40,101 bases of DNA from Magnetospirillum fulvum MGU-K5 (lineage in GTDB: Bacteria; Pseudomonadota; Alphaproteobacteria; Rhodospirillales; Magnetospirillaceae), in NCBI RefSeq assembly GCF_000442515.1, contig NZ_AQPH01000029.1, forward strand, positions 1 to 40,101. The letters are read 5' to 3'. Below are positions 27,062-37,531 of the stretch, piece after piece. Below the pieces are notes generated by a model. That model saw nothing but the letters and a program-made list of their open reading frames with translations. It was not told the DNA's origin and ran no database searches. How positions within the stretch are numbered: position 1 is the first letter of the stretch; every line of letters begins with the position of its first letter. Position numbers and translations under genes: made by a program.

Positions 27062-28885
27062 ATGTGCGGAATCGTCGGAATCGTCGGTCGGCAGGATGCC
27101 GCGCCCTTGCTGGTCGAAGGACTTCGGCGGCTGGAATATCGCGGCTACGATTCTGCCGGGATCGCCACCCTGGTTGACGGGCGGATCGACCGCCGCCGCG
27201 CCGAGGGCAAGCTGGTCAATCTCGAAACTCTGCTGAAGACCCAGCCCTTGGGCGGCAGTACCGGGATCGGTCATACCCGCTGGGCCACCCACGGCGTTCC
27301 GACCGAGCGCAACGCCCATCCTCATGCGACGTCCCGCGTCGCGGTGGTGCATAACGGCATCATCGAGAATTTCCAGGAACTAAAGTCCGAACTGACCGCC
27401 GCCGGGCAGGTTTTCGAAAGCGACACCGATACCGAGGCGGTGGCGCAGTTGATCGATCATCTGCTGGCTCAGGGGTTCGATCCGGTCGAGGCGACCGACC
27501 GTGCTTTGGCCCGGCTTCAGGGTGCCTTTGCGCTGGGCATCATCTTTGCCGGTCGTCCCGAGATGATGATCGCCGCCCGCCAGGGATCGCCTCTGGCGAT
27601 CGGCTATGGCGAGGGCGAGATGTATCTGGGCTCGGACGCGCTGGCGTTGGCCCCCTTGACCCGGCGGATCAGCTATCTCGACGATGGTGACCGCGCCGTG
27701 ATTACCGCGACCAGCGTTGCGGTGTGTGATCGCGACGGCCGTGCCGTCGAACGCGAGGTGCGTCAGACCAATCTGTCCGGGGCCTTGATCGGCAAGGGGC
27801 AGCACCGCCACTTCATGCTGAAGGAAATCTTCGAGCAGCCGGAAGTGATCGGCGGCACCTTGAAGACGATGCTGAACCCGGCGGAACGGACGATCACCTT
27901 GCCGCATCTGCCGTTCGATCTGGCCGGGATCGCGCGGGTACGGATCATCGCCTGCGGTACCTCGTATTACGCCGCGATGGTCGCCAAGTACTGGATCGAA
28001 CAATTGGCCCGGGTTCCGGTCGAGGTCGATATCGCCTCGGAATTCCGCTATCGCTCGCCGCCGCTGGAACAAGGTGGCCTGGCGATCTTCATTTCGCAAT
28101 CGGGTGAAACCGCCGATACCCTGGCGGCGTTGCGCCATTGCCGCGCCAACGGCCAGCATTGTCTGGCCCTGGTCAATGTCCCGGAAAGCACCATCGCCCG
28201 CGAGGCCGACGGTGTGCTGGAGACTCTGGCCGGACCGGAGATCGGTGTCGCATCGACCAAGGCGTTCTCCACCCAATTGACGGTACTGGCCTGTCTGGCG
28301 GTGGCGTTGGGCCGGTCCAAGGGGGCGCTGGACCGCGCCGCCGAGGCCGATATCTGCCGCGCCCTGGCCGAAGTGCCCGCCCATGTCGCCGATGTGCTGC
28401 GTGACGATAGCGCGATCCGCGCCATCGCTCCCTCCGTCGCCGAAGCCCGTGACGTGCTGTATCTCGGTCGCGGCACCGGCTATCCGATCGCGCTGGAAGG
28501 CGCGTTGAAGCTGAAAGAAGTCAGCTACATCCACGCCGAAGGCTATGCGGCGGGCGAGTTGAAGCACGGCCCGATCGCCTTGATCGACGATTCGGTACCG
28601 GTGATCGTGATCTGTCCGTCCGACGATCTGTACGACAAGACTGCCTCGAACGTGCAGGAAGTGGTGGCGCGCGGCGGTCGGGTGATCTTCCTGTCCGACC
28701 CGGCCGGGATCGCCCGTTTGTCGGCCAAGGTCGCCGCGACGATCGAATTGCCCGCCGTTCCGTCTTTCGTCGCGCCGCTGCTCTATGCGATCCCGGTGCA
28801 GTTGCTGGCCTATCACGTCGCCATCGCCAAGGGCACCGACGTCGATCAGCCGCGCAATCTGGCCAAAAGTGTCACGGTCGAGTAA
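27062..28885 (+). CDS. glmS: Glutamine-fructose-6-phosphate aminotransferase
   Basis: A 607-residue enzyme making glucosamine-6-phosphate from fructose-6-phosphate and glutamine, the first step of the amino sugar pathway. After removal of Met, Cys1 of CGIVGIVG is the glutaminase nucleophile. GHTRWATHG and HNGIIENF are in the glutaminase half. The isomerase half has two SIS domains, with CGTSYYAAMV, SQSGETADT and EGALKLKEVSYIHAE; the C-terminus DQPRNLAKSVTVE is canonical. Length equals that of E. coli GlmS (609). It follows glmU directly and is followed by a terminator-like hairpin. No glmS ribozyme is seen, as expected outside Firmicutes. Confidence 0.98.
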   Translation: MCGIVGIVGRQDAAPLLVEGLRRLEYRGYDSAGIATLVDGRIDRRRAEGKLVNLETLLKTQPLGGSTGIGHTRWATHGVPTERNAHPHATSRVAVVHNGIIENFQELKSELTAAGQVFESDTDTEAVAQLIDHLLAQGFDPVEATDRALARLQGAFALGIIFAGRPEMMIAARQGSPLAIGYGEGEMYLGSDALALAPLTRRISYLDDGDRAVITATSVAVCDRDGRAVEREVRQTNLSGALIGKGQHRHFMLKEIFEQPEVIGGTLKTMLNPAERTITLPHLPFDLAGIARVRIIACGTSYYAAMVAKYWIEQLARVPVEVDIASEFRYRSPPLEQGGLAIFISQSGETADTLAALRHCRANGQHCLALVNVPESTIAREADGVLETLAGPEIGVASTKAFSTQLTVLACLAVALGRSKGALDRAAEADICRALAEVPAHVADVLRDDSAIRAIAPSVAEARDVLYLGRGTGYPIALEGALKLKEVSYIHAEGYAAGELKHGPIALIDDSVPVIVICPSDDLYDKTASNVQEVVARGGRVIFLSDPAGIARLSAKVAATIELPAVPSFVAPLLYAIPVQLLAYHVAIAKGTDVDQPRNLAKSVTVE

Positions 28886-28894
28886 GGCCGAAAC

Positions 28895-28924
28895 CTCGCG
28901 GACGGGGTATCCCCGCTCCGTGAG
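28895..28924 (+). terminator. Terminator-like hairpin after glmS
   Basis: Arms 28895-28907 and 28911-28924 pair over 13 positions with one G:U pair and one bulged base, around a 3-nt loop, 10 bp after the glmS stop. No T-run follows, so the hairpin may mainly stabilise the 3' end. Confidence 0.6.
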
Positions 28925-28949
28925 TTGACGCACCGCGTGCCGCTGCATC

Positions 28950-29172
28950 GATACCATCGTTATCAAGCGGCTGTGGCGATCCCTGAAATACGAGTGCGTC
29001 TACCTACCTCTATGCCTGGGAAACAGGATCGCAGGCAAGGACGGGGATCGGACGCTGGATCATCGTCTACAACCATCAACGACCTCACGCCGACCATGGC
29101 GGACAAACGCCCGCCATGGTCGGCTGGAACAGTATCAACCAAACCGATCAGCAGTCCCGGCGAGTAGCTTAA
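28950..29172 (+). pseudogene. IS3-family transposase (OrfB) C-terminal remnant, frameshifted
   Basis: From 28950 the frame reads DTIVIKRLWRSLKYECVY, close to the DNIFVERLWRSLKYE block of IS3-family OrfB (DDE integrase fold). A 4-bp tandem duplication (TACCTACC, 29001-29008) shifts the frame. From 29005 the next frame continues with YLYAWETGSQARTGIGRW, then IIVYNHQRPHADHGGQTP, to a TAA at 29170. These are the final conserved blocks with the catalytic-domain end RPH. Only about the last 75 codons remain; the rest of the transposase is missing, so it is inactive. Confidence 0.85.
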
Positions 29173-29211
29173 ACGTCCCCGATTTCTGTCCAACCAACGG
29201 GGAGTAGCTCA
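28950..29211 (+). mobile_element. Right-end fragment of an IS3-family insertion sequence
   Basis: The transposase remnant is followed by 40 bp ending in AACGGGGAGTAGCTCA at 29211, which on the other strand begins TGAGCTACTCCCC, a plausible IS3-type terminal inverted repeat (TG...CA ends). No matching left end is present near glmS, so it is a decayed, truncated copy. Confidence 0.65.
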
Positions 29212-29223
29212 GGCCGGAGAATG

Positions 29224-29271
29224 AGGGGCTCGCGCGGATCGGTTCCACTTATTGCAGCTTGGTATCAGACC
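29224..29271. repeat. 48-bp inverted repeat, left copy
   Basis: Matches the reverse complement of 38673-38720 at 44 of 48 positions. It includes the TGA stop codon and last codon (GTC) of the acyl-CoA synthetase gene and extends into the downstream intergenic region, 13 bp from the IS3 fragment. Confidence 0.9.
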
Positions 29272-30956
29272 ATCGCGTCGGTGAAATCCTCCTCGAAATA
29301 CTCACCTTCGACCCGGATGCCCTGAAGACGGCGCTGTTCCTCGATCCGCTTCAGTTCGACGCGGCGGATCTTGCCCGAGATCGTTTTGGGCAGATCGGAA
29401 ATCTCGATGCGGCGAATCCGCTTGTAGGGGGCTAGCGAGCTGGCGATGTGCTTGAAGATCGACAGGACCAGTTCGCGGCTGGGCTGGTATCCGGCGCGCA
29501 GGACGATGAACGCCTTGGGCACGGCGAGGCGAAGCGGATCGGGGCTGGGGACGACGGCGGCCTCGGCCACCGCCTCGTGCTCGATCAGGGCGCTTTCCAG
29601 CTCGAACGGGCTGATCCGGTAGTCCGATGCCTTGAACACGTCGTCGGTGCGGCCGACATAGGTGATGTAGCCGTCGTCATCGATGCTGGCGACGTCGCCG
29701 CAATGGTAATGACCGGCCCGCATCAGGCTGGCGGTTTTTTCCGGATCGTTCTTGTAGCCCAGCATCAGCCCGAGCGGACGCGGATCGAGCGCCAGCGAGA
29801 TTTCGCCTTCGCGGGCCGGATTGTCGTCGTGGTCGAGCAGGGCAACGCGATAGCCCGGCAGCGGGCGGCCCATCGATCCTTCCTTGACCTTTTGTCCCGG
29901 CGGATTGCCGATCTGGCAGGTGGTCTCGGTTTGGCCATAACCGTCGCGGATGGTGATGTTCCACGCCTTCTTGACCCGCTCGATCACCTCGGGATTAAGC
30001 GGCTCGCCCGCGCCGACCAGTTCGCGCAGCTTGACCGGATAGGCGGCTAGGTCTTCTTGGATCAGCATCCGCCACACCGTCGGCGGTGCGCACATCGAGG
30101 TGACGCCACAGCGGCTGATCGCGTCGAGCATGTTTTTGGCGCTGAAGCGGCCATAGGTATAGACGAACACCGTCGCCCCGGCGTTCCACGGCGCAAACAC
30201 GTTGGACCAGGCATGCTTGGCCCACCCGGCTGAGCTGATATTGAGGTGGATGTCGCCCGGACGCAGCCCGATCCAGTACATCGTCGAGAGATGGCCGACC
30301 GGATAGGACTGATAGGAATGGGTCACCAGCTTCGGCTTGGCCGTCGTACCCGAGGTGAAGTACAGCAGCAGGGTGTCGGTGACCCGGGTAGGGGCGTCGG
30401 CGACAAAGCTGGCGCTGGCCAGGGCCGAATCGCGGTAATTGACCCAGCCGTCGCAATCCTCGCCGACGACGATCCGGGTGAAGTCGGCACCCAGATGCGC
30501 GAACTTCGCGGTGTCGGCCGCACCGACGACGACGTGACGGACGCCGCCGCGCTCGAACCGGTCCTTCAAATCGTCGGCGACCAGCAAGGTGGTGGCGGGG
30601 ATGATCACCGCGCCCAGCTTCATGCAGGCCAGCATCGTTTCCCACAGCGGCGCGACATTGTTAAGCATCAGCAGCACCGCCTCGCCGCGTCCGACGCCCT
30701 GAGCGCGCAGGAAATTGGCGACGCGGTTCGAACGTTCCGACATTTCGGCGAAGGAAATCCGGGTCTCGCCCTCGTCATCGAGCAGCCACAGCGCGGTGGC
30801 GTGGTTGTCCTTGGCCATATCGTCGAAATAATCGAGCGCCCAATTGAACTCGGTCAGAACCGGCCATTTGAAGTCGCGATAGGCAGTATCGTAATCGCTG
30901 CGATTGGCGACGAGAAAGTCACGCGCCTTCAGGAACTCGTTCAGGTCTTTGGACAT
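29265..30956 (-). CDS. Acyl-CoA synthetase (AMP-binding, medium/short-chain type)
   Basis: A 563-residue adenylate-forming ligase that would activate a carboxylic acid to its CoA thioester using ATP. Motifs: LLLYFTSGTTAKPKLVTH (P-loop-like A3), DGYGQTETTCQIGN (A5), YITYVGRTDDVFKASDYRI (A7/A8 hinge) and LPKTISGKIRRVELK with the catalytic Lys. The family resembles MACS-type synthetases; substrate cannot be read, but being last in an operon with icmF and beta-oxidation genes suggests butyrate, isobutyrate or a branched acid. ATG at 30956 with AGAGGGAGA just upstream; the open frame beyond is antisense-type noise overlapping icmF. Fifty bases separate it from icmF. Confidence 0.93.
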   Translation of the reverse strand: MSKDLNEFLKARDFLVANRSDYDTAYRDFKWPVLTEFNWALDYFDDMAKDNHATALWLLDDEGETRISFAEMSERSNRVANFLRAQGVGRGEAVLLMLNNVAPLWETMLACMKLGAVIIPATTLLVADDLKDRFERGGVRHVVVGAADTAKFAHLGADFTRIVVGEDCDGWVNYRDSALASASFVADAPTRVTDTLLLYFTSGTTAKPKLVTHSYQSYPVGHLSTMYWIGLRPGDIHLNISSAGWAKHAWSNVFAPWNAGATVFVYTYGRFSAKNMLDAISRCGVTSMCAPPTVWRMLIQEDLAAYPVKLRELVGAGEPLNPEVIERVKKAWNITIRDGYGQTETTCQIGNPPGQKVKEGSMGRPLPGYRVALLDHDDNPAREGEISLALDPRPLGLMLGYKNDPEKTASLMRAGHYHCGDVASIDDDGYITYVGRTDDVFKASDYRISPFELESALIEHEAVAEAAVVPSPDPLRLAVPKAFIVLRAGYQPSRELVLSIFKHIASSLAPYKRIRRIEISDLPKTISGKIRRVELKRIEEQRRLQGIRVEGEYFEEDFTDAMV

Positions 30957-31006
30957 GGAATCTCCCTCTGATTGCTCGGTGTCGGGTGGGGCTTTGCGCC
31001 CTCTTG

Positions 31007-34000
31007 CTACATATTCCGCCGGTACTGGCCGCCGACGTCGTACAGCGCGCCGGTGATCTGACCCAGCGAGCAGTGGCGGACGGCATCGACCAGGACGGCG
31101 AAGACGTTTTCGTTCTGGATCGCCGCCTGTTGCAGCCGCGCCAGCCAGAGCGGGGCGGTGTCGGCGTGGCGGCGGTGGAAGTCGCGCAGGCGGGTCAGTT
31201 GGCTTTGCTTTTCCTCGTCGCTCGACCGTTGCAGCACGATCTCCCGCTCGTCGTCGGGATTGGGGTTGAGGAAGGTGTTGACCCCGACGATGGGGAAGCT
31301 GCCGTCGTGCTTTTTGTGCTCGTAATAAAGCGATTCGTCCTGGATACGACCGCGCTGATAGCCGGTTTCCATCGCCCCCAGCACGCCGCCGCGTTCGGCG
31401 ATCCGGTCGAATTCGAGCAGAACCGCCTCTTCGACCAGATCGGTCAGCTGTTCGAGGAAGAACGAGCCCTGGTTGGGGTTCTCGTTGTTGGCGACCCCCC
31501 ATTCGCGGTTGATGATCAACTGGATCGCCATCGCGCGGCGGACGGATTCCGGCGTCGGCGTGGTGTAAGCCTCGTCATGGGCGTTGGTGTGAAGCGAGTT
31601 GCAATTGTCGTAGATCGCGATCAGCGCCTGCAAGGTGGTGCGGATGTCGTTGAAATCGACCTCTTGGGCGTGCAGCGAGCGGCCCGAGGTCTGGATGTGG
31701 TATTTCAGCTTCTGCGACCGCTCGTTGGCGCCGTAGCGGTCGCGCATCGTCACCGCCCAGATCCGCCGCGCCACCCGGCCGATCACCGAATATTCCGGGT
31801 CCATCCCGTTCGAGAAGAAGAACGACAGGTTGGGGGCGAAATCGTCGATTGCCATGCCACGGGCCAGATAGCTCTCGACATAGGTGAAGCCGTTGGCCAG
31901 CGTAAAGGCCAGTTGCGAGATCGGGTTCGCCCCGGCTTCGGCGATGTGATAGCCCGAAATCGACACCGAATAGAAATTGCGGACCTTGTTGCGGACGAAA
32001 TATTCCTGGATGTCGCCCATCAGCTTTAAGGCGAAATCGGTCGAGAAGATGCAGGTGTTCTGGCCCTGATCCTCCTTCAGGATGTCGGCCTGGACGGTGC
32101 CGCGCACGGTTTGCAGGGTCCGGGCGCGGATTTCGGCTTCTTCGTCGGGGCGGGGCGGGCGTCCGGTCTCGGCTTCGAACCGCTCGGTCTGCTGGTCGAT
32201 CGCGGTGTTGAAGAACAAGGCCAGGATCACCGGGGCCGGGCCGTTGATCGTCATCGACACCGAGGTGGCTGGCGCACAGAGGTCGAAGCCGGAATACAGC
32301 ACCTTCATGTCGTCCAGCGTCGCGATCGAGACGCCGGAATTGCCGATCTTGCCATAGATGTCGGGGCGTTCGTCGGGGTCGCAGCCATAAAGCGTTACCG
32401 AATCGAACGCGGTCGACAGCCGGGTCGCCGGGCTGTCCTTCGACAACAGCTTGAAGCGGGCATTGGTGCGGAAGGCGTCGCCTTCGCCCGCGAACATCCG
32501 GGTTGGGTCCTCGTTCTCGCGCTTGAACGGGAACACCCCGGCGGTGAAGGGGAAGAAGCCGGGCAGATTCTCGCGAAACAGCCAGCGCAGCAGCTCGCCG
32601 TGATCCTGATAGGGCGGCAGCGCCACCTTGCGGATCTTGCTGCCCGATAGCGAGGTGACGACCAGCGCGGTGCGGATTTCGCGGTCGCGCACCCTCACCA
32701 CCTGTTCGTCCCCAGCATAGCTCTCCACCATCTGGGGCCAGCATTCCAGCAGGGCGCGGGCGGCGGGGCTCTGCTGCGCCTCGCGCCCGGCGATCAGGGC
32801 GTCGATCTCGGCGACGGACGCGCCGCATTCGGCCTCCAGCATCCGCTTGGTCGCGCCAAGCTGCTGGCGTTCGCGGGCCAACTCGCTTTGGCGCGCGGCC
32901 TCGGCGTGATAGGCGCGCAAAGTCGCGGCGATCTCGGCCAGATAGCGGACCCGGCTGGGCGGCACGATCGCGGTGGCGGCGGTCGATGTGCGGCCGTCCG
33001 GGCGGGGCAGGGTGGTTGGCGCCAGCGCGAAGCTCCGCTCCGCCAGCATGTCGCGCAGCCCGTGATAGAGTGCGGTGACGCCGTCGTCGTTGAAGCGCGA
33101 GGCGACGGTGCCATAGACCGGCATCGCCTCGGCGGGGACGGCAAAGGCGGTGCGGTTGCGCTGGACCTGCTTGCGGACGTCGCGCAGCGCGTCCTCGCCG
33201 CCCTTGCGGTCGAACTTGTTGATCGCGACCAGATCGGCGTGATCCAGCATGTCGATCTTTTCCAACTGGCTGGCCGCGCCGAATTCCGGGGTCATCACAT
33301 AAAGCGCCAGATCGCCCAGCCCGGCGACGGCCGAATCCGCCTGACCGATGCCGGGGGTCTCGACGATCACCAGATCGAAGCCTGCGGCCCGGCACAGATC
33401 GACGATCGCCAGCGCATGGGGCGGAATCTCGCTGCCCGACGAGCGGGTGGCGAGCGAGCGCATGTAGACCGGGCCGTTAACTGCGTTCATCCGGATGCGG
33501 TCGCCCAGCAGCGCTCCCCCGGTCCGCCGCCGCGACGGGTCGATCGCGATCACCGCGATCTTGAAGTCGGGGCAATCAATGCGGAAACGGCGGATCAGTT
33601 CGTCGGTCAGCGAGGATTTGCCCGCGCCACCGGTGCCGGTGATGCCCAGAACCGGAACCGGCCGGGCCCGCGCCGCCTGGGCGATCGCCGCCCGCAGCTC
33701 GGGGCCGACATGGCCGTTCTCCAGTCCCGAAATCAGCCGGGCCAGGGTGCGGCGGTCGGGGTCGCCCAGCCCGTCCAGGCTGGCGGGTTGGGTGGCGGCG
33801 ACATCGAAATCGGCGCGGCGCACCACGTCGGCGATCATCCCCTCCAGCCCCAGCCGTTGGCCGTCCTCGGGGGAGTAGATCCGCTCGACCCCATAGGCTT
33901 CGAGCTCGCGGATTTCGTGGGCGACGATGACGCCGCCGCCGCCGCCGAACACCTTGATGTGAGCCGCGCCGCGCTGGCGCAGCAGGTCGACCATGTATTT

Positions 34001-34252
34001 GAAGAATTCGAGGTGGCCGCCCTGGTACGAGCTGATCGCGATGCCTTGGACGTCCTCTTGGATCGCGGCGGTGACGATATCTTCGACCGAGCGGTTGTGG
34101 CCGAGATGAACCACCTCGACCCCGTTCTGCTGCAACAGCCGCCGCATGATGTTGATCGCGGCGTCATGGCCGTCGAACAGGCTGGTGGCGGTGACAAAGC
34201 GGATCTTGTTGGCGGGCGTGACGCCGACCTGATGTTCGTTTCCGTCGGGCAT
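31007..34252 (-). CDS. icmF: Fused isobutyryl-CoA mutase (IcmF)
   Basis: A 1081-residue fusion. Residues 15-150: B12-binding domain with LFDGHDAA (cobalt-ligand His29). Residues about 195-420: MeaB-like G-protein chaperone with Walker [21 protein letters not shown] and NKFDRKGG. Residues about 560-1081: substrate TIM barrel with [18 protein letters not shown], the isobutyryl-CoA mutase version rather than the MCM one. The enzyme interconverts isobutyryl-CoA and n-butyryl-CoA, and in some species isovaleryl- and pivalyl-CoA. ATG at 34252 with GGGGGGAAGG just upstream. A longer form to 34330 is unlikely. Its leader contains a conserved repeat also found before the SDR gene, suggesting its own promoter. 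Confidence 0.95.
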   Translation of the reverse strand: MPDGNEHQVGVTPANKIRFVTATSLFDGHDAAINIMRRLLQQNGVEVVHLGHNRSVEDIVTAAIQEDVQGIAISSYQGGHLEFFKYMVDLLRQRGAAHIKVFGGGGGVIVAHEIRELEAYGVERIYSPEDGQRLGLEGMIADVVRRADFDVAATQPASLDGLGDPDRRTLARLISGLENGHVGPELRAAIAQAARARPVPVLGITGTGGAGKSSLTDELIRRFRIDCPDFKIAVIAIDPSRRRTGGALLGDRIRMNAVNGPVYMRSLATRSSGSEIPPHALAIVDLCRAAGFDLVIVETPGIGQADSAVAGLGDLALYVMTPEFGAASQLEKIDMLDHADLVAINKFDRKGGEDALRDVRKQVQRNRTAFAVPAEAMPVYGTVASRFNDDGVTALYHGLRDMLAERSFALAPTTLPRPDGRTSTAATAIVPPSRVRYLAEIAATLRAYHAEAARQSELARERQQLGATKRMLEAECGASVAEIDALIAGREAQQSPAARALLECWPQMVESYAGDEQVVRVRDREIRTALVVTSLSGSKIRKVALPPYQDHGELLRWLFRENLPGFFPFTAGVFPFKRENEDPTRMFAGEGDAFRTNARFKLLSKDSPATRLSTAFDSVTLYGCDPDERPDIYGKIGNSGVSIATLDDMKVLYSGFDLCAPATSVSMTINGPAPVILALFFNTAIDQQTERFEAETGRPPRPDEEAEIRARTLQTVRGTVQADILKEDQGQNTCIFSTDFALKLMGDIQEYFVRNKVRNFYSVSISGYHIAEAGANPISQLAFTLANGFTYVESYLARGMAIDDFAPNLSFFFSNGMDPEYSVIGRVARRIWAVTMRDRYGANERSQKLKYHIQTSGRSLHAQEVDFNDIRTTLQALIAIYDNCNSLHTNAHDEAYTTPTPESVRRAMAIQLIINREWGVANNENPNQGSFFLEQLTDLVEEAVLLEFDRIAERGGVLGAMETGYQRGRIQDESLYYEHKKHDGSFPIVGVNTFLNPNPDDEREIVLQRSSDEEKQSQLTRLRDFHRRHADTAPLWLARLQQAAIQNENVFAVLVDAVRHCSLGQITGALYDVGGQYRRNM

Positions 34253-34275
34253 GAGCCTTCCCCCCTTATTGCTTT

Positions 34276-34338
34276 GTTGGGCGAAGCGTAGCGGGTTCAG
34301 TGGTTGGGGCGCGATGTCGCAACCAACCATTATGGTTG
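34276..34338 (-). promoter_or_regulatory. icmF leader element and 15-bp palindrome
   Basis: Positions 34276-34320 resemble 37532-37577 (GTTGGGCG...AAGCGTAGCG...TGGGGGC/GATGTCGC), and both start 23-24 bp before a leftward start codon. Beside it, 34324-34338 is a perfect 15-bp palindrome (CAACCAT-T-ATGGTTG on the plus strand). This suggests a promoter or operator for icmF inside the operon. Binding protein unknown; the neighbouring AraC-type regulator is a candidate. Confidence 0.5.
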
Positions 34339-34376
34339 AGCGGTTTTGCCATCTTGGGCGGGCGCCGCGCCGCGCC

Positions 34377-35504
34377 CTAAAGCGAGCGGGCGATCAGCAT
34401 CCGCTGGATTTCGCTGGCACCTTCGTAGATCTGGCAGACGCGGACGTCGCGATAGATCCGCTCGACCGGGAAATCCTTGAGATAGCCATAGCCGCCCAGC
34501 ACCTGGATCGCCGACGAAGCGACGGTCTCGGCCATTTCCGAGGCGAACAGCTTGGCCATCGACGCCTCGGTCAGGCAGGGCTGGCCGTGATCGCGCAGAT
34601 CGGCGGCATGAAGCACCATCAGCCGGGCGGCGGCGATTTTGGTCGCCATGTCGGCCAGCCGGAAGGCAATTGCCTGATGCTCGATCAGCGGCTGGCCGAA
34701 GGTGACGCGGTCGCGGGCATAGGCCCGGGCCGCGTCCAATGCCGCCTGGGCCATGCCGACGCATTGGGCGGCGATGCCGATCCGGCCGCCTTCGAGGTTC
34801 GACAGGGCGATCTTGTAGCCCTGGCCCTCTTCGCCCAACCGCAGGGCGGCGGGCAGGCGCAGATCCTCGAACACCACCTGACAAGTGTCCGAGGCGTGCT
34901 GGCCCATCTTGTCCTCGATCCGGGCGACGCTATAGCCCGGCCGGTCGGTGGGAACGATGAAGGCGGTAATGCCCTTTTTCCCGGCGGCGGGGTCGGTGAC
35001 GGCAAAGGCGATCAGCACCTGGGCCGAGCGGCCCGAGGTGACGAACTGCTTGGTGCCGTTCAGTACGTAATGGTCGCCGTCGCGGACCGCCCGCACCTTC
35101 AGCGCCGCCGCGTCCGAGCCTGCCTGCGGCTCGGTCAGGGCGAACGCCCCCAGCCACTCGCCGCGGGCCATCCGGGGCAGGAATTCGCGCTTCTGCTCCG
35201 GGGTGCCGAATTTGTAGAGCGGCATGCAGGCGACCGAATTATGGACGCTCATCACCGTCGACAGCGCGCCGCATCCGGCCGCGATTTCCTCCAGCGCCAT
35301 TGCATAGGCGACATGACCGGTGGCGCTGCCGCCAACCTCCTCGGGCAGCAGCATCCCCAGAAAGCCAAGCTCGCCCATTTCTGCCAGGGCCTCGCGGGGG
35401 AAGCGGGCTTCGCGGTCCCACGCCTCGGCATGGGGGGCAAGACACTCACGGGCGAAGGCGCGCGCGGTGTCGCGGATCAGACTCTGTTCCTCGGTCGGGA
35501 TCAT
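34377..35504 (-). CDS. Short/branched-chain acyl-CoA dehydrogenase
   Basis: A 375-residue FAD-dependent acyl-CoA dehydrogenase. Conserved blocks: [13 protein letters not shown] and [16 protein letters not shown] in the flavin region, [11 protein letters not shown], and the C-terminal [15 protein letters not shown] in which Glu361 is in the position of the catalytic base of short-chain enzymes. The likely substrate is butyryl-CoA or a 2-methyl-branched acyl-CoA, judged from neighbours. ATG at 35504 lies one base after the TGA of the thiolase gene, so the two are translationally coupled. Electrons would go to ETF, not encoded here. IcmF follows after 124 bp that hold a repeat element. Confidence 0.93.
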   Translation of the reverse strand: MIPTEEQSLIRDTARAFARECLAPHAEAWDREARFPREALAEMGELGFLGMLLPEEVGGSATGHVAYAMALEEIAAGCGALSTVMSVHNSVACMPLYKFGTPEQKREFLPRMARGEWLGAFALTEPQAGSDAAALKVRAVRDGDHYVLNGTKQFVTSGRSAQVLIAFAVTDPAAGKKGITAFIVPTDRPGYSVARIEDKMGQHASDTCQVVFEDLRLPAALRLGEEGQGYKIALSNLEGGRIGIAAQCVGMAQAALDAARAYARDRVTFGQPLIEHQAIAFRLADMATKIAAARLMVLHAADLRDHGQPCLTEASMAKLFASEMAETVASSAIQVLGGYGYLKDFPVERIYRDVRVCQIYEGASEIQRMLIARSL

Positions 35505-35505
35505 C

Positions 35506-36696
35506 TCAGATCATCTCCACCGCAAGCGCGGTGGCTTCGCCGCCGCCGATGCACAGCGCGGCGATCCCCCGCTTCAGACCGTTGTTCTGCAATGCCGCCA
35601 GCAGGGTCGCGATGATCCGGGCGCCCGACGCGCCGATCGGGTGGCCCAGCGCGCAGGCCCCGCCATGGATGTTGACGATGTCTTCGGCCAGGCCCAGATC
35701 GCGGATCGCCGCCATCGTCACCACCGCGAAGGCTTCGTTAATCTCGAACAGATCGACCTGATCCTTGCTCCAGCCGACCCGATTCAGCAGCGTGCGGATC
35801 GCGCCGATCGGGGCGGTGGTGAACAGGCTGGGCTGCTGGGCGTGGGTGGCATGGCCGCAAATCGCGGCCAAGGGACGCAGCCCCAGCGCCTCGGCCTGGG
35901 ACCGACGCATCAGAGTCAGCGCGGCGGCCCCGTCCGAGATCGAGCTGGAATTGGCCGGGGTGACGGTGCCGCCCTCGCGGAAGGCCGGTTTCAGCGTCGG
36001 AATCTTGTCCAGATTGGCCTTGCCCGGCTGTTCGTCGGTATCGATTGTCCGTTCGGTCTTGCCCGCCTTGACCGTGACCGGAACGATCTCGGCGGCGAAG
36101 CGGCCACTGGCGATCGCGGCGCGGGCGCGGGTCAGCGAGGTGACCGCCCAGCGGTCCTGGTCCTCGCGGGAAAAGCCATAGGCCTCGGCGCACTCCTCGG
36201 CATAGGTGCCCATCAGACGGCCCTTGTTGTAGGCGTCCTCCAGCCCGTCGAGGAACATGTGGTCGAGCACCCTGCCATGGCCGATCCGATAGCCGCTCCG
36301 GGCGCGGTCGAGCAGATAGGGCGCGTTGCTCATGCTCTCCATGCCGCCCGCCACCATCACTTTGGCGCTTCCGGCCAGGATCGCGTCGTGGGCCAGCATC
36401 GCCGCCTTCATCCCCGATCCGCACATCTTGTTGACGGTGGTGCAGCCCGCCGATAACGGCAGACCCGCCCCCAGCGCCGCCTGCCGGGCCGGGGCCTGGC
36501 CCTGACCGGCGGGCAGGACACAGCCGATGATAACCTCGTCAATCTGGTCGGGGCGCAGGCCCGCCCGCGACACGGCGGCACCGATCGCGGCGGTGCCCAG
36601 CGCCGGGGCGGCGAGATCGCGCAGATCGCCCTGAAAGCCGCCCTGGGGGGTACGGACGGCGCTGACGATGACGACGGGGTCGGAGGCGTTGCTCAT
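35506..36696 (-). CDS. Acetyl-CoA acetyltransferase (thiolase)
   Basis: A 396-residue thiolase splitting acetoacetyl-CoA or a 2-methyl derivative into acetyl-CoA plus acetyl- or propionyl-CoA. The acyl-carrying Cys92 is in [11 protein letters not shown], the His in [15 protein letters not shown] and the second Cys in [27 protein letters not shown] is also canonical. The length is typical of biosynthetic/degradative type II thiolases (about 393). ATG with GGGAG 9 nt upstream. It follows the SDR gene after 45 AT-rich bases with three TTTGATT repeats (36720, 36728, 36737). Distinguishing acetoacetyl-CoA from 2-methylacetoacetyl-CoA thiolase is not possible from sequence alone. Confidence 0.95.
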   Translation of the reverse strand: MSNASDPVVIVSAVRTPQGGFQGDLRDLAAPALGTAAIGAAVSRAGLRPDQIDEVIIGCVLPAGQGQAPARQAALGAGLPLSAGCTTVNKMCGSGMKAAMLAHDAILAGSAKVMVAGGMESMSNAPYLLDRARSGYRIGHGRVLDHMFLDGLEDAYNKGRLMGTYAEECAEAYGFSREDQDRWAVTSLTRARAAIASGRFAAEIVPVTVKAGKTERTIDTDEQPGKANLDKIPTLKPAFREGGTVTPANSSSISDGAAALTLMRRSQAEALGLRPLAAICGHATHAQQPSLFTTAPIGAIRTLLNRVGWSKDQVDLFEINEAFAVVTMAAIRDLGLAEDIVNIHGGACALGHPIGASGARIIATLLAALQNNGLKRGIAALCIGGGEATALAVEMI

Positions 36697-36741
36697 GATT
36701 GTGGTCTCCCTGCTGTTCTTTTGATTCTTTGATTGTTTTGA

Positions 36742-37509
36742 TTATTTCGCGGCCATGCGGACCGCCCCGTCGAGGCGGATCACCTCGCCGTTCAGCATCA
36801 CGTTGCCGATGATCGCCCGGCACAGGTCGGCGAACTCGGCCGGGTCGCCCAGCCGGGCCGGGAACGGGACCAGCCGGGCCAGTGAGTCCTGCACCTCCTG
36901 CGGCATCGCCTGGACCATCGGGGTGGCGAAGATGCCGGGCGCGATCGTCATTACCCGGATGCCGTGGCGGGCCAGTTCGCGGGCGATCGGCAGGGTCATC
37001 CCGATCACGCCGCCTTTCGAGGCGGCATAGGCGGCCTGTCCGATCTGGCCGTCGAAGGCGGCGATCGAGGCGGTGTTGATGATGATTCCGCGCTCGCCCT
37101 GGTCGTTGGGCTGGCCCGCGCTGATCGCGGCGGCGGCCAGCCGCACCATGTTGAAGGTGCCGATCAGATTGACCGTGATGGCGCGGGTGAAGGTTTCGAG
37201 CACATGGGGGCCGTCGCGGCCGACCACCTTTTCCCCCGGACAGATTCCGGCACAGTTGATGAGGCCGTGCAGCCCACCGAACTGGGAATAGGCGGTCTCG
37301 ATCGCTTTGATCGCGCTGGCTTCGTCGGCGACGTCGGTGACGACGAAGCGGGCGACGTCTCCCAGGTCGGCGGCGATCGCGGCTCCGGCGGTGGCGTTGA
37401 TGTCGGCGATCACGACGCGGCCGCCGCCCGCCGCGATCATCCGCGCCGCTGCGGCACCCAGCCCCGATCCGCCCCCGGTGACGATAAAGACTGAATCGTT
37501 GATCCGCAT
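36742..37509 (-). CDS. 3-hydroxyacyl-CoA dehydrogenase, SDR type (HSD17B10-like)
   Basis: A 255-residue short-chain dehydrogenase. Cofactor motif TGGGSGLG (11-18), NAG-like CAG (86-88), catalytic Ser148, Tyr161 and Lys165 (YAASK), and the HSD17B10-type [14 protein letters not shown]. Human HSD17B10 relatives oxidise 2-methyl-3-hydroxybutyryl-CoA and 3-hydroxybutyryl-CoA to the keto form. An Asp following the second strand (VVIADIN) points to NAD over NADP. It is the first gene of the five-gene leftward operon, divergent from an AraC-type regulator. Ribosome site CGGAGG about 10 nt before the ATG. No enoyl-CoA hydratase gene is linked, so that step must be supplied elsewhere. Confidence 0.93.
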   Translation of the reverse strand: MRINDSVFIVTGGGSGLGAAAARMIAAGGGRVVIADINATAGAAIAADLGDVARFVVTDVADEASAIKAIETAYSQFGGLHGLINCAGICPGEKVVGRDGPHVLETFTRAITVNLIGTFNMVRLAAAAISAGQPNDQGERGIIINTASIAAFDGQIGQAAYAASKGGVIGMTLPIARELARHGIRVMTIAPGIFATPMVQAMPQEVQDSLARLVPFPARLGDPAEFADLCRAIIGNVMLNGEVIRLDGAVRMAAK

Positions 37510-37531
37510 CGTGTGTTGCCTCCGATCGCAC

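Noticed and set aside
30957-31502. N-terminal extension of the acyl-CoA synthetase
   Set aside because: Arg/Pro-rich and overlaps icmF in another frame; ATG 30956 has a clear ribosome site and family-typical N-terminus.
36719-36743. Three TTTGATT repeats between SDR and thiolase genes
   Set aside because: Brief AT-rich spacer; no supporting sign of function beyond simple-sequence composition.
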